This document shows positions 1 to 7,876 of a stretch of 64,000 nucleotides of DNA, piece by piece. The DNA comes from Pannonibacter tanglangensis. Its GTDB lineage: Bacteria > Pseudomonadota > Alphaproteobacteria > Rhizobiales > Stappiaceae. The notes below the pieces were generated by a model. It saw only the letters and a list, made by a program, of their open reading frames with translations, made no database searches and had not been told where the DNA came from. Made by a program: the position numbers and the translations under genes. Position 1 is the stretch's first letter. Each line of letters starts with the position of its first letter. Where the stretch lies: the NCBI RefSeq assembly GCF_009915685.1, contig NZ_JAABLP010000002.1; one strand, given 5' to 3'.

Positions 1-2
1 GC

Positions 3-371
3 CGGCTCGGGCAGGAGTCCGATCTTGGTGCCCGCTTCGACATGGAAGTCGATGCGCTGCTGATCCTCGCGCTCTCGGCGGCGGCCTTCCTGCTCGACAA
101 GGCCGGGGCCTGGGTGCTGCTGATCGGGCTGATGCGCTACGGTTTCGTCCTGGCGCAATATCCGCTGCCGCAGCTGGCGCTGCCGCTGCCGCCCTCCTTT
201 CGGCGCAAGCTCGTCTGCGTGGTGCAGGTCGGGGTGCTCTGTCTCGTGCTGGTGCCCGGCCTGGGCGCGCCCCTGTCCACGGGGCTCGCGGCTCTCGCGC
301 TGGCGCTCCTGGCCTATTCCTTTGCCGTCGATACCCTCTACCTGCTGCGCCAACCCGAGGCCCGTCCATGA
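3..371 (+). CDS. CDP-alcohol phosphatidyltransferase family protein, C-terminal part (5' end outside window)
   Basis: The reading frame is open from the window edge, so the gene starts upstream. The first visible residues hold the end of the CDP-alcohol phosphotransferase signature: a Gly, three residues, Asp, three residues, Asp (LGARFDMEVD), which binds the divalent metal and CDP. Several hydrophobic membrane segments follow. Family members transfer a phosphoalcohol head group from a CDP-linked donor to an alcohol acceptor in the inner membrane. The internal ATG at 42 lies inside the motif and is not the start. The stop overlaps the next ATG (ATGA), so the gene is coupled to the FkbM methyltransferase. 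Substrate cannot be judged. Confidence 0.8.
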   Translation, partial: RLGQESDLGARFDMEVDALLILALSAAAFLLDKAGAWVLLIGLMRYGFVLAQYPLPQLALPLPPSFRRKLVCVVQVGVLCLVLVPGLGAPLSTGLAALALALLAYSFAVDTLYLLRQPEARP

Positions 372-1147
372 CCGCAACTGCCGAGACCCTGCCTGCCGGT
401 GCCGCCGCCCGGCTGAAGACCGCGCTGGGCGTCGCCCGGTCGCTGGTCATCTACTACGGCCAGCCCTGGCGCCGCGCGGCGCTGAAGCGGTTCTACCGCG
501 AGCTGGTCGCGCCGGGTGATCTCGTGTTCGACATCGGGGCCCATGTGGGCAGCCGCAGCCAGACACTCCTGTCGCTGGGGGCGCGGGTGGTGGCCGTGGA
601 ACCGCAGCCCGCCTTTGCCGCCCTCCTCGACCGGCACCTGGCGTCGCGCCTGGTGGCGCTGGAGCGCGTCGCGGTCGGGGCCGAGGAGGGCGAGGTGACG
701 TTGCGCATCTCCAGCCGCCATCCCACCGTGACGACCGTCTCGGACCGGTTCATCGACGGCGTGCGCGACACCGACGGGTTTCGCGAGGTCGTCTGGGACC
801 AGGCGATCACCCTGCCGATGACGACGCTCGACCGGCTGATCGCCAGCCATGGCCTGCCCGCCTTCTGCAAGATCGACGTGGAAGGGGCGGAGGCGGACAT
901 CCTGCGGGGCCTGTCCCAGCCGGTCGCGCTGATCGCCTTCGAGTACATTCCGGCCATGCCGGCGATCACGCGCGAGGCCGTGGCGCGGCTGATGCAGCTC
1001 GGCCCCTACCGCTTCAACCGCGTCATCGGCGAAACGCATCGCTTCGTCTCGTCCGGCTGGGTCGATGCTGCGACCCTGCTGGCGGGCCTCGACGCGCTGC
1101 CGCCGGATGCGCCCTCCGGTGATGTCTACGCCCGGCTCGCCGCGTGA
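368..1147 (+). CDS. FkbM family SAM-dependent methyltransferase
   Basis: The 259-aa product has the FkbM-type class I methyltransferase pattern. The SAM-binding motif I is DLVFDIGAHVGSRS (about residues 50-63), followed by an acidic strand end (VVAVEPQP). The characteristic KIDVEGAEADIL motif is near residue 170. Family members usually O-methylate sugars or polyketides. The gene overlaps the upstream CDP-alcohol phosphatidyltransferase gene by 4 nt, which points to methylation of a lipid or glycan head group; this is inference. Length is normal for the family. Confidence 0.85.
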   Translation: MTATAETLPAGAAARLKTALGVARSLVIYYGQPWRRAALKRFYRELVAPGDLVFDIGAHVGSRSQTLLSLGARVVAVEPQPAFAALLDRHLASRLVALERVAVGAEEGEVTLRISSRHPTVTTVSDRFIDGVRDTDGFREVVWDQAITLPMTTLDRLIASHGLPAFCKIDVEGAEADILRGLSQPVALIAFEYIPAMPAITREAVARLMQLGPYRFNRVIGETHRFVSSGWVDAATLLAGLDALPPDAPSGDVYARLAA

Positions 1148-1170
1148 GGTCGCCTCCGGACTGGCGCGCC

Positions 1171-2187
1171 TCAGCGCGGGGCCCGCAGCCGTGCAAGCAG
1201 CGCGCCCACGAGGATCAGGCCGCCCGGCAGGGCCGTTCCGGCGAGGCTCAGGAGCCCGTAGACGAGGCTCGCGGCGACGCCCTCGGCGGCCGTGAAGCCG
1301 AACAGCGGCCACAGGGCCGCGGCCGCCGCCTCACGCGTGCCCCAGCCGCCGATGCCGACCGGGATCAGCATGGTCAGCAGGCACAGCGGGATCGCGGTGA
1401 GGGCGGCAACCGGAGGCAGGGGCGCTCCCACCGCATCGGAGGCAATCAGGAAGATCGCCACATAGGTGGCGACGATCAGGCCGCTCAGTCCGAGCTGGAC
1501 CAGCCAGGCGCCGTCGCTCCAGAAGGCAGCGCGCAGATCCGGTCCGAGCGCTGCCAGACGTCGCCGGAACAGGATCACCAGGCCTGCCAGGAGCACGGCG
1601 ACCAGGATCGCCCCGCCGGTCAGCAGACCGGCCGCTGCCGTTCCGCCGGTCAGCAGACCGGCCGCCGTCGTCCCGCCGTCGCCGGCCGGTGCCGCGCCGA
1701 CCGATGCCCCGCCGGGCAGGCCCGGCGGCAGGGACATCGGCAGCGGGATCTCGCGCGCCAGCACCAGCGGCCAGGCCAGCAGGCCCACAGCCGTGAGCAG
1801 GAAGAAGGCAAGCTGGCCCGACAGGCGTTCCAGCACCACCGTGGTGGCGGCGCGCTTCCAGCCGCCGGGATGGTCCTGTCCGCTGCGGTAGATCCGGGCC
1901 GCGTCGCCCGCCACGCCGCCGGGCAGGAGCTGGTTGAGGCCGCTGCCCATGTAGTAGTCCGCCACCGCCCGGCCCAATCCCATCGGATGGCCGAGCCGGC
2001 GGGCGGTGTACCGCCAGCGCAAGGCCGAAAGCACGGTCTGGACCTGCACCAGCGCCAGTCCGGCCAGGGCATGTCCGGCCGGCACGCGCTGCAGCGCGGC
2101 AAGGAGGCTGTCCGGGTCGACGGCCATGATCAGGAGCGCCACGATCGCGAGGCTCGCGATCAGGGCGGCCAGCTTCAGACGGGTCAT
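1171..2187 (-). CDS. lysylphosphatidylglycerol synthase TM-region / UPF0104 flippase-like membrane protein
   Basis: The 338-aa protein is almost entirely hydrophobic, with about eight membrane segments. It carries the typical conserved stretch of the family: an Arg-Trp pair in SALRWRYTARRLG, then YYMGSGLNQLLPGGVAGDAARIYR, then LERLSGQ. This is the membrane domain found alone in UPF0104/AglD proteins and fused to synthetases in MprF, where it flips lipids. It has no C-terminal aminoacyl-transferase domain. A 10-residue loop segment is duplicated by a 30-bp tandem repeat at 1616-1675. The gene converges with the FkbM gene and diverges from the sulfatase gene (47-bp gap). A lipid or lipid-linked glycan flippase role is inferred. 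Confidence 0.8.
   Translation of the reverse strand: MTRLKLAALIASLAIVALLIMAVDPDSLLAALQRVPAGHALAGLALVQVQTVLSALRWRYTARRLGHPMGLGRAVADYYMGSGLNQLLPGGVAGDAARIYRSGQDHPGGWKRAATTVVLERLSGQLAFFLLTAVGLLAWPLVLAREIPLPMSLPPGLPGGASVGAAPAGDGGTTAAGLLTGGTAAAGLLTGGAILVAVLLAGLVILFRRRLAALGPDLRAAFWSDGAWLVQLGLSGLIVATYVAIFLIASDAVGAPLPPVAALTAIPLCLLTMLIPVGIGGWGTREAAAAALWPLFGFTAAEGVAASLVYGLLSLAGTALPGGLILVGALLARLRAPR
1616..1675. repeat. in-frame tandem duplication, 2 x 30 bp
   Basis: Two 30-bp copies lie side by side at 1616-1645 and 1646-1675, each beginning CCGGTCAGCAGACCGGCCG. They differ at only a few positions near the 3' end. The repeat is in frame in the UPF0104 gene and gives a duplicated GG-x-x-AAGLLTGG-like loop between membrane segments. 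Confidence 0.85.
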
Positions 2188-2234
2188 GCGGCGCTCTCCC
2201 GCGGGCCGGCGGCAAGGACGGGGACGACAGGCGC

Positions 2235-3905
2235 ATGACGGACAGGGAGACCGGTCAGGTGGCGGAACGGGACGGGAAACATCAGTCGGCGGGGGCGGTC
2301 GGGGGAGCGATCCTGCTCTTTGCCATGATCGGCGGGCTTGCGGTCATCATGCCGGATGATCCGGGCCAGTACCATCCCGATGCCCTGCGCAGCCTCGCCT
2401 TTCTGTCGCTGCCGCTCGAATTGCCGCTGCTGCTGGCGGGCCTGCTGCTGCTGCCGCGACGGGCGGCGATTGCCCTGTCGCTGGCGGCCGGGCTGGTTCT
2501 CGCCTGCCTGATCTTCCTGAAACTCGCCGACATCGGTGTGCTCTCGGCCTTCCAGCGCCGGTTCAATCCCTATCTCGATCTCAAGCTGCTGGCCGACGGC
2601 TGGAACCTGTTCTCCGGTACGGTCGGCAGGGCCGGTGCGGCGGCGGCCATCCTCGGCGCGGCAACGGTGCTGGGGCTGCTCGTCGCGGCCTTCCTGTGGT
2701 CCTGCCTGCGGCTGGTGCATCTCGGCGGCCGGGCGCGGCGGGCGGTGCTTGCCGGTGCGGGCCTCGCCTTTGCCGGCGGGCTGGTGCTATCCTTCACCGC
2801 CACGCGGCCGGACGGGACGCCACTTGCATCGCTCCGGGCCGGGCCGGTGCTTGCCGAGCGGCTGGCGCTTGTGGTCCGGTCGGTCGCCGACATCCGGGCC
2901 TTCGAGGCCGGGCTCGAGACGCCTGCGCCCTATGCGGCCGGAGCGGACCTCCTGTCGGCCGTGGCCGGCCGCGACGTGATCGTGATCTTCGTCGAATCCT
3001 ATGGCCGCAGCGCCCTGGAAGATCCCCGCTACAGCCGACTCACCGGCCCCCGCCTTGCCGCCATCGAGCAGCGGCTTGCGGCCGAAGGCTTTGCCATGGC
3101 GAGCGGCTGGGCCGGATCGCCGACGGTGGCGGGACTGAGCTGGCTCGCCCATGCCACGCTCATGTCCGGGCTCTGGGTCGACAGCCAGGCGCGGCATGAC
3201 CTGCTGATGAGCAGCCGGCGTCCCAGTCTCAACCGGCTGTTCAGCGACGCCGGCTGGCACGCCGCCGCCGTCATGCCCGCCATCGTGATGGACTGGCCGG
3301 AGGCAGCTCATTACGGTTACGACGCCATCTTTGACGCCAAGGCGCTGGACTATCGCGGCCTGCCGTTCAACTGGGTCACCATGCCGGACCAGTACACGCT
3401 GTCGGCGTTCGAGCGCCGGGTGCGTGCGCCGATGCGGGCTGCCGGCACGCCGGTGATGGCCGAGATCGCGCTCATCTCCAGCCATGCGCCCTGGACCCCG
3501 GTCGCGCGTCTTGTCGACTGGGCGCAGGTCGGCGACGGCACGATCTTCAATGACCAGGCCGCTGCGGGAGATCCGCCGGCCGTGGTCTGGGCCGATCCGG
3601 AGCGGGTGCGCCAGCACTACATCGCCACCGTGGACTATTCGCTGGAAACCCTCGGCGACTACATCGCCCGTTTCGGCGGCGAGGCGGTCTTCGTCATCCT
3701 GGGGGATCACCAGCCGGCCGCGCTGGTCACCGGACCGGACGCCTCGCGCGCCGTGCCGGTGCATGTGATCAGCCGCGATGCCGGGCTTGTCGCCCGCTTC
3801 TCCGCCGATGGCTTCCGTCCGGGCCTCGTGCCTGCCGCTGACGCGCCGGAGCTGCCGATGGACCGCCTGCGCGGCCGTCTCGTGCATCACTTCAGCGGCC
3901 GCTGA
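2235..3905 (+). CDS. sulfatase / LTA-synthase-like membrane hydrolase
   Basis: The 556-aa protein has an N-terminal membrane region (about residues 15-195, several helices) followed by an alkaline-phosphatase-superfamily domain. The metal site starts at VIVIFVESYGRS (Glu near residue 254) and includes a Thr/Ser-rich nucleophile region GSPTVAGLSWLAHATLMSG. The second metal motif LGDHQP has Asp491 and His492. This layout matches LTA synthases, OpgB and phosphoethanolamine-transferase-like enzymes that move phosphoalcohols onto envelope glycans. With the neighbouring CDP-alcohol transferase and flippase-like protein it suggests envelope glycan or lipid head-group decoration. The precise donor and acceptor cannot be read from sequence. 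Confidence 0.8.
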   Translation: MTDRETGQVAERDGKHQSAGAVGGAILLFAMIGGLAVIMPDDPGQYHPDALRSLAFLSLPLELPLLLAGLLLLPRRAAIALSLAAGLVLACLIFLKLADIGVLSAFQRRFNPYLDLKLLADGWNLFSGTVGRAGAAAAILGAATVLGLLVAAFLWSCLRLVHLGGRARRAVLAGAGLAFAGGLVLSFTATRPDGTPLASLRAGPVLAERLALVVRSVADIRAFEAGLETPAPYAAGADLLSAVAGRDVIVIFVESYGRSALEDPRYSRLTGPRLAAIEQRLAAEGFAMASGWAGSPTVAGLSWLAHATLMSGLWVDSQARHDLLMSSRRPSLNRLFSDAGWHAAAVMPAIVMDWPEAAHYGYDAIFDAKALDYRGLPFNWVTMPDQYTLSAFERRVRAPMRAAGTPVMAEIALISSHAPWTPVARLVDWAQVGDGTIFNDQAAAGDPPAVVWADPERVRQHYIATVDYSLETLGDYIARFGGEAVFVILGDHQPAALVTGPDASRAVPVHVISRDAGLVARFSADGFRPGLVPAADAPELPMDRLRGRLVHHFSGR

Positions 3906-3925
3906 CGGCGCAGGGTCCGTCGCCC

Positions 3926-4801
3926 TCAGACCCCGCGGGGCCGCTTGCGGGCGATCTCGAAGAAGGCCTGGACCAGCTTGGCATTGCGCCGTTCCTGCAG
4001 GCAGATCAGCGCCTCGTCCATCATCAGGCCGTCCTCCGGCCGGATCGGGATCGGCGTCAGGCGCTTGTCCTCGCCGAACTCGGCAATGGAGACGAAGCCG
4101 ATGCCGGCGCCGGAGGCCACGATCTCGCGCACGGCCTCACGGCCCTCCGCCTCGATTGTCGGCTTCAGCTCGACGCCGGCCTCCCGGGCGGCCAGCTCCA
4201 GCTTGAGCCGCGTCTTCGAGCCCCTCTCGCGAAACACCAGCGGGTGATGGGCGAGTTCGGCGAATGTCAGCTCGCGCGCGCCGGCCAGCGGATGGCTGTT
4301 GGCGACGAAGCTGATGATCGGCGACGAGCTGAGCAGCTCGCAGTCGAAGTTCTTCAGGGTCGGCATCTCGCCCAGAACCCCGATGTCGGCCTCGTAGTTG
4401 TGCAGCGACGTCACCACCGTTTCGGTATTGCCCGCCCGGACCGAGATGTGCACGCCCGGGTAGCTGCGGCGGAAATCGGCGAGAATGTGCAGCAGGTGAT
4501 GCGCGCTGTCGGCAACGATGCGCAGGTTGCCGGATTGCAGCGCCCGGCTCTCGGACAGGAAGTCGAGCGCCTGCTGCTCGCAGTCGAACATGCGGCGGGT
4601 CACCTGCAGCAGCTGTTCGCCCGCCGCCGTCAGCGTCACCTGCTTGCGCATGCGGTTGAACAGCAGCACGTCATACTCCTCCTCCAGCTTGCGCACCTGG
4701 TCGGAGATGGCCGGCTGGGTCAGCAACAGTTCCTCGGCGGCCCGCGAGAAGCCGCCGCAGATGGCGACGTAATGAAAGGCCCGAAGCTGGACGTAGCGCA
4801 T
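3926..4801 (-). CDS. LysR-family regulator of aminoethylphosphonate catabolism
   Basis: The 291-aa product has a standard LysR layout. A winged HTH covers residues 1-60 (QLRAFHYVAICGGFSRAAEE, then LLTQPAISDQVRKLEE) and a periplasmic-binding-protein-like effector domain starts near residue 90. It is divergent from the Na/Pi transporter gene and next to phnWAY. That is the position of the aminoethylphosphonate-associated LysR family, whose members activate 2-AEP catabolic genes when 2-AEP is present. A candidate half-site AACGATTT lies in the divergent gap and recurs as an inverted repeat in front of phnW. Assignment of the effector is by context. Confidence 0.88.
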   Translation of the reverse strand: MRYVQLRAFHYVAICGGFSRAAEELLLTQPAISDQVRKLEEEYDVLLFNRMRKQVTLTAAGEQLLQVTRRMFDCEQQALDFLSESRALQSGNLRIVADSAHHLLHILADFRRSYPGVHISVRAGNTETVVTSLHNYEADIGVLGEMPTLKNFDCELLSSSPIISFVANSHPLAGARELTFAELAHHPLVFRERGSKTRLKLELAAREAGVELKPTIEAEGREAVREIVASGAGIGFVSIAEFGEDKRLTPIPIRPEDGLMMDEALICLQERRNAKLVQAFFEIARKRPRGV

Positions 4802-4834
4802 GTCGCACCTGCAAAACTGATGACAGCATCAAAA

Positions 4835-4850
4835 GTAACGATTTGAATTA
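4835..4850. promoter_or_regulatory. candidate LysR half-site in the LysR / Na-Pi transporter gap
   Basis: The sequence GTAACGATTTGAATTA contains AACGATTT, the half-site that occurs twice as an inverted repeat in front of phnW. It sits in the 96-bp divergent gap, where a LysR autoregulatory site is expected. Only one clear half is visible here. Confidence 0.4.
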
Positions 4851-4897
4851 TGGATTGCAACGGCGCTTCCTGAGGGATCATCACCCGGAGCGCCGCG

Positions 4898-6556
4898 ATG
4901 CATCCCTTTTTCGTCCTTCTTCATCTGGCGGCGGCGGTCATGCTGCTGCTGTGGGCCGTGCGCATGGTGCGCACGGGCATCGAGCGGGCCTATGGCCCCT
5001 CCCTGCGCGGCGCGCTGCGCCGGGCGCGCGGCGGCCCGGCCGGAATGGCGCTCGCCGGACTGCTGCTTGCCATCGTCCTGCAGAGTGCGACGGCCGTCGG
5101 GGTGCTGGCGGCGGGATTTGCCCAGACCGGCCTGATCGGCGTCGGGGCGGGCCTTGCGGCGCTGGTCGGGGCCGATCTCGGCTCGGCGCTCGTGGTCAAG
5201 CTCCTGTCCTTCGACCTGTCCGAACTGGGCCCGCTGCTCATGCTGGCCGGTGCGACTCTGTTCCTCAAGCTGGACAACCGGACCCTTCGGCAGATCGGCC
5301 GGATCCTGCTCGGCATCTCGTTCATCCTGCTGTCGCTGCGCCTGGTCGGGGAGGCGACGGCCCCGCTGCGTCACAGCGCAGTGCTGCCGCAGGTGGCCGC
5401 CTATCTTGCCGGCGACCCGGTGACGGCGATGGCCGTCGCGGCGCTCCTCGCCTGGGTGCTGCATTCCTCGGTGGCGACGCTGATCCTCTTCGCCACCTTT
5501 GCTGCCAACGGGGTGCTGCCTGTCGAAGCGGCGGCGCCGATGGTCCTCGGGGCCAACATCGGCGGGGCGCTGGTGGCGGTCTGGCTCACGCGGGGGGCGG
5601 GTCTCCCGGCACGCCACATCCCGCTCGGAAACCTGGTGTTCCGGGCGGCGGCGGCGGGCGTGTGGCTCGTGCTGCTGGATCTGGTGCCCGGTCTTCTGCC
5701 GGCGCTGGGCAGCGATCCGGCGGTGCAGCTCGTCAACTTCCACGTCGTCTTCAACCTCGCGCTGGTCGTCGCCGCGCTGCCGCTGACGGGGCCGATGGAG
5801 CGCCTGATGGGCCGCCTCTGGCCCGTGATGCCCGAGACGGCCGCGCCTGCCGATGCCCACCGGTCGGCGCTCGATCCGGCGTCGGTGGCAACGCCTGCGC
5901 TGGCGCTGGCAAGCGCCCAGCGGGAGCTGTTGCGGATGGGGGAAGCGCTGGAGGCCATGCTGCAGCCGGTCATCGACCTGCTCGAGGACGGCGATCTGCA
6001 GCAGATCGCCCGGGTTCGGGCCCGCGACGGCGAGGTCAACCGCCGGCACACCGACATCAAGCTCTTCATCGCCGACGTGAACCGCCGGGCGTTGACGGCG
6101 GACGAAGCGCGGCGGAGCCTCGAGCTCGCCAGCCTTGCCATGGACTTCGAGGCCGTCGGCGACATCATCGCGAAGACCCTCCTCGCCCAGGCAGAGGAGA
6201 TGGCACTTGGCCGCCTGCATTTCTCCCGCGAGGGGCGCGCCGAGATCGAGGGTCTGCACGCGCGCGTCCTCGCCAACATGCAGCTGGCGCTCAATGTGCT
6301 GGTGTCCTCGGATCTCGACAGCGCGCGGCAGCTTGCGGGCGAAAAGGCCGTCCTGCGGCGGATGGAGCGCGACAGCCACGACCGTCATCTGGCGCGCCTG
6401 CGCGCGGGAGCGCCCGAGACGCTCGCCACCAGCGACATCCATCTGGAAGTGGTGCGGGCGCTCAAGGAGATCAATTCGCTCCTCGTCAAGGTCGCCTATC
6501 CGATCCTCGCCGAGCAAGGCTTCCTGCGCGAGACGCGGCTGGTGGATGTGGCCTGA
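4898..6556 (+). CDS. Na/Pi cotransporter family protein with C-terminal PhoU-like domain
   Basis: The 552-aa protein has two inverted NptA-type repeats, marked by the signature LQSATAVGV near residue 63 and LHSSVATLIL near residue 190. A cytoplasmic helical PhoU-like region follows from about residue 330 to the end (HTDIKLFIADVNRRALT and FEAVGDIIAKTLL). These proteins couple Na+ to phosphate movement. It lies between the LysR regulator and phnW, so it may move the phosphate released from phosphonoacetate. Export of excess phosphate during growth on 2-AEP as nitrogen or carbon source is a plausible role, but direction cannot be told from sequence. Confidence 0.85.
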   Translation: MHPFFVLLHLAAAVMLLLWAVRMVRTGIERAYGPSLRGALRRARGGPAGMALAGLLLAIVLQSATAVGVLAAGFAQTGLIGVGAGLAALVGADLGSALVVKLLSFDLSELGPLLMLAGATLFLKLDNRTLRQIGRILLGISFILLSLRLVGEATAPLRHSAVLPQVAAYLAGDPVTAMAVAALLAWVLHSSVATLILFATFAANGVLPVEAAAPMVLGANIGGALVAVWLTRGAGLPARHIPLGNLVFRAAAAGVWLVLLDLVPGLLPALGSDPAVQLVNFHVVFNLALVVAALPLTGPMERLMGRLWPVMPETAAPADAHRSALDPASVATPALALASAQRELLRMGEALEAMLQPVIDLLEDGDLQQIARVRARDGEVNRRHTDIKLFIADVNRRALTADEARRSLELASLAMDFEAVGDIIAKTLLAQAEEMALGRLHFSREGRAEIEGLHARVLANMQLALNVLVSSDLDSARQLAGEKAVLRRMERDSHDRHLARLRAGAPETLATSDIHLEVVRALKEINSLLVKVAYPILAEQGFLRETRLVDVA

Positions 6557-6564
6557 TCATCAGG

Positions 6565-6597
6565 AAAATCGTTCTTCTGATCTTAAATAACGATTTT
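6565..6597. promoter_or_regulatory. candidate LysR operator upstream of phnW (9-bp inverted repeat)
   Basis: A perfect inverted repeat, AAAATCGTT at 6565-6573 and AACGATTTT at 6589-6597, is separated by 15 bp. It lies 63-95 bp before the phnW start, a usual place for a LysR activator. A related AACGATTT occurs in the LysR/Na-Pi gap, and a degenerate AATAGATTTTAC lies before the 2-AEP binding-protein gene. Confidence 0.55.
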
Positions 6598-6659
6598 ACA
6601 GATATAAGTCCGCGTGGGACTGTTGTCTCACCTCGGACAGATCCGCTGGGAGACGCGCC

Positions 6660-7847
6660 ATGACACAGACAGATCCCGCATTCCCCGCCCCCCGCATGGG
6701 GGAGCCTTTCCTGCTCACGCCGGGCCCCCTGACGACCGCCTACAGCGTCAAGGAAGCCATGCTCCGCGACTGGGGCTCCTGGGATGGCGACTTCCGCGCC
6801 ATGACGAAGTCGCTGTGCGACCAGCTGGTCGAGATGGCCGGGGATACGGCTGGCGACTATGCCTGCGTCCCCATGCAGGGCTCCGGCTCCTTCTCGGTCG
6901 AGGCGATGCTGGGCACGCTGGTGCCGCGCGACGGCAAGGTGCTTGTTCTTGCCAACGGCGCCTATGGCCTGCGTGCCGCCGAAACGCTCCGCGTCATGGG
7001 CCGTGCCTTCACCCTGATCAACAAGGGCGATTACCTGCCGCCGCGCGGCGAGGAAGTGGCGCGGGCGCTCGACGCCGATCCGGCGATCACGCATGTCATC
7101 GCCATCCACTGCGAGACCTCGTCCGGCATTCTCAACCCGGTTGCCGAAATCGCCGCTGCCGTCCTCTCGCGGGGCCGCAAGCTGCTGATCGACTCCATGA
7201 GCGCCTTTGGCGCGGTCGAGCTCGATGTCCGCCAGATCCCTTACGAGGCAATGGTGTCCTCGGCCAACAAGTGCGTTGAAGGCGTGCCGGGCTTCGGGTT
7301 CGTCATCGCCCGCAAGTCGGCGCTGGAAGCTGCCAAGGGCAACGCCCACTCGCTCAGCCTCGATGTGGCGGCGCAGTGGAGCGCGATGGTCAAGACCGGC
7401 CAGTGGCGCTTCACCCCGCCGACCCATGTGGTCGCCGCCTTCCTCGAGGCGCTGCGCCTGCATCGTCTGGAAGGCGGCGTCGCCGGCCGTGGCGCGCGCT
7501 ACACCCGCAACCGCGACGTGATGGTTGCCGGCATGCGTGCGCTCGGCTTCGAGACCCTGCTCGCTGACCGCTGGCTGTCGCCGATCATCGTCACCTTCTT
7601 CAATCCGGCCCATCCGAACTTCGTCTTCGACCGGTTCTACGAGCTGATGAAGGCCAGGGGCTTCATCATCTACCCGGGCAAGCTCACCGTGGTCGACAGC
7701 TTCCGCATCGGCTGCATCGGCCGGATGGACGAACACGTCATGCGCCGTGTCGTTGCCGCCGCCGCCGAGGCGCTCGCCGACATGGGCGTCGACAGCGCCG
7801 CTCCGCCAGCCGCCGCCATTGCCGAGCGCGCCAAGCTCGCCGCCTGA
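6660..7847 (+). CDS. phnW: 2-aminoethylphosphonate--pyruvate transaminase
   Basis: The 395-aa class V aminotransferase converts 2-AEP and pyruvate to phosphonoacetaldehyde and alanine using PLP. The N-terminal LLTPGPLTTAYSVKEAML is typical of PhnW. The PLP-contacting Asp178 is in LIDSMSAFG and the Schiff-base Lys204 is in SSANKCVEGVPGFGF. Length matches the family (about 365-400 aa). It is the first gene of phnW-phnA-phnY. A terminator-like hairpin follows phnY. The start is supported by the downstream operon spacing and by the conserved N-terminus. Confidence 0.95.
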   Translation: MTQTDPAFPAPRMGEPFLLTPGPLTTAYSVKEAMLRDWGSWDGDFRAMTKSLCDQLVEMAGDTAGDYACVPMQGSGSFSVEAMLGTLVPRDGKVLVLANGAYGLRAAETLRVMGRAFTLINKGDYLPPRGEEVARALDADPAITHVIAIHCETSSGILNPVAEIAAAVLSRGRKLLIDSMSAFGAVELDVRQIPYEAMVSSANKCVEGVPGFGFVIARKSALEAAKGNAHSLSLDVAAQWSAMVKTGQWRFTPPTHVVAAFLEALRLHRLEGGVAGRGARYTRNRDVMVAGMRALGFETLLADRWLSPIIVTFFNPAHPNFVFDRFYELMKARGFIIYPGKLTVVDSFRIGCIGRMDEHVMRRVVAAAAEALADMGVDSAAPPAAAIAERAKLAA

Positions 7848-7876
7848 TCCTGATCCTGCCAATCGAAAGACCTGCC

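Noticed and set aside
4829..6517. 562-aa open frame on the - strand opposite the Na/Pi transporter
   Set aside because: Arg/Gln/His-rich translation typical of antisense frames in high-GC DNA; the + strand protein has clear NptA motifs.
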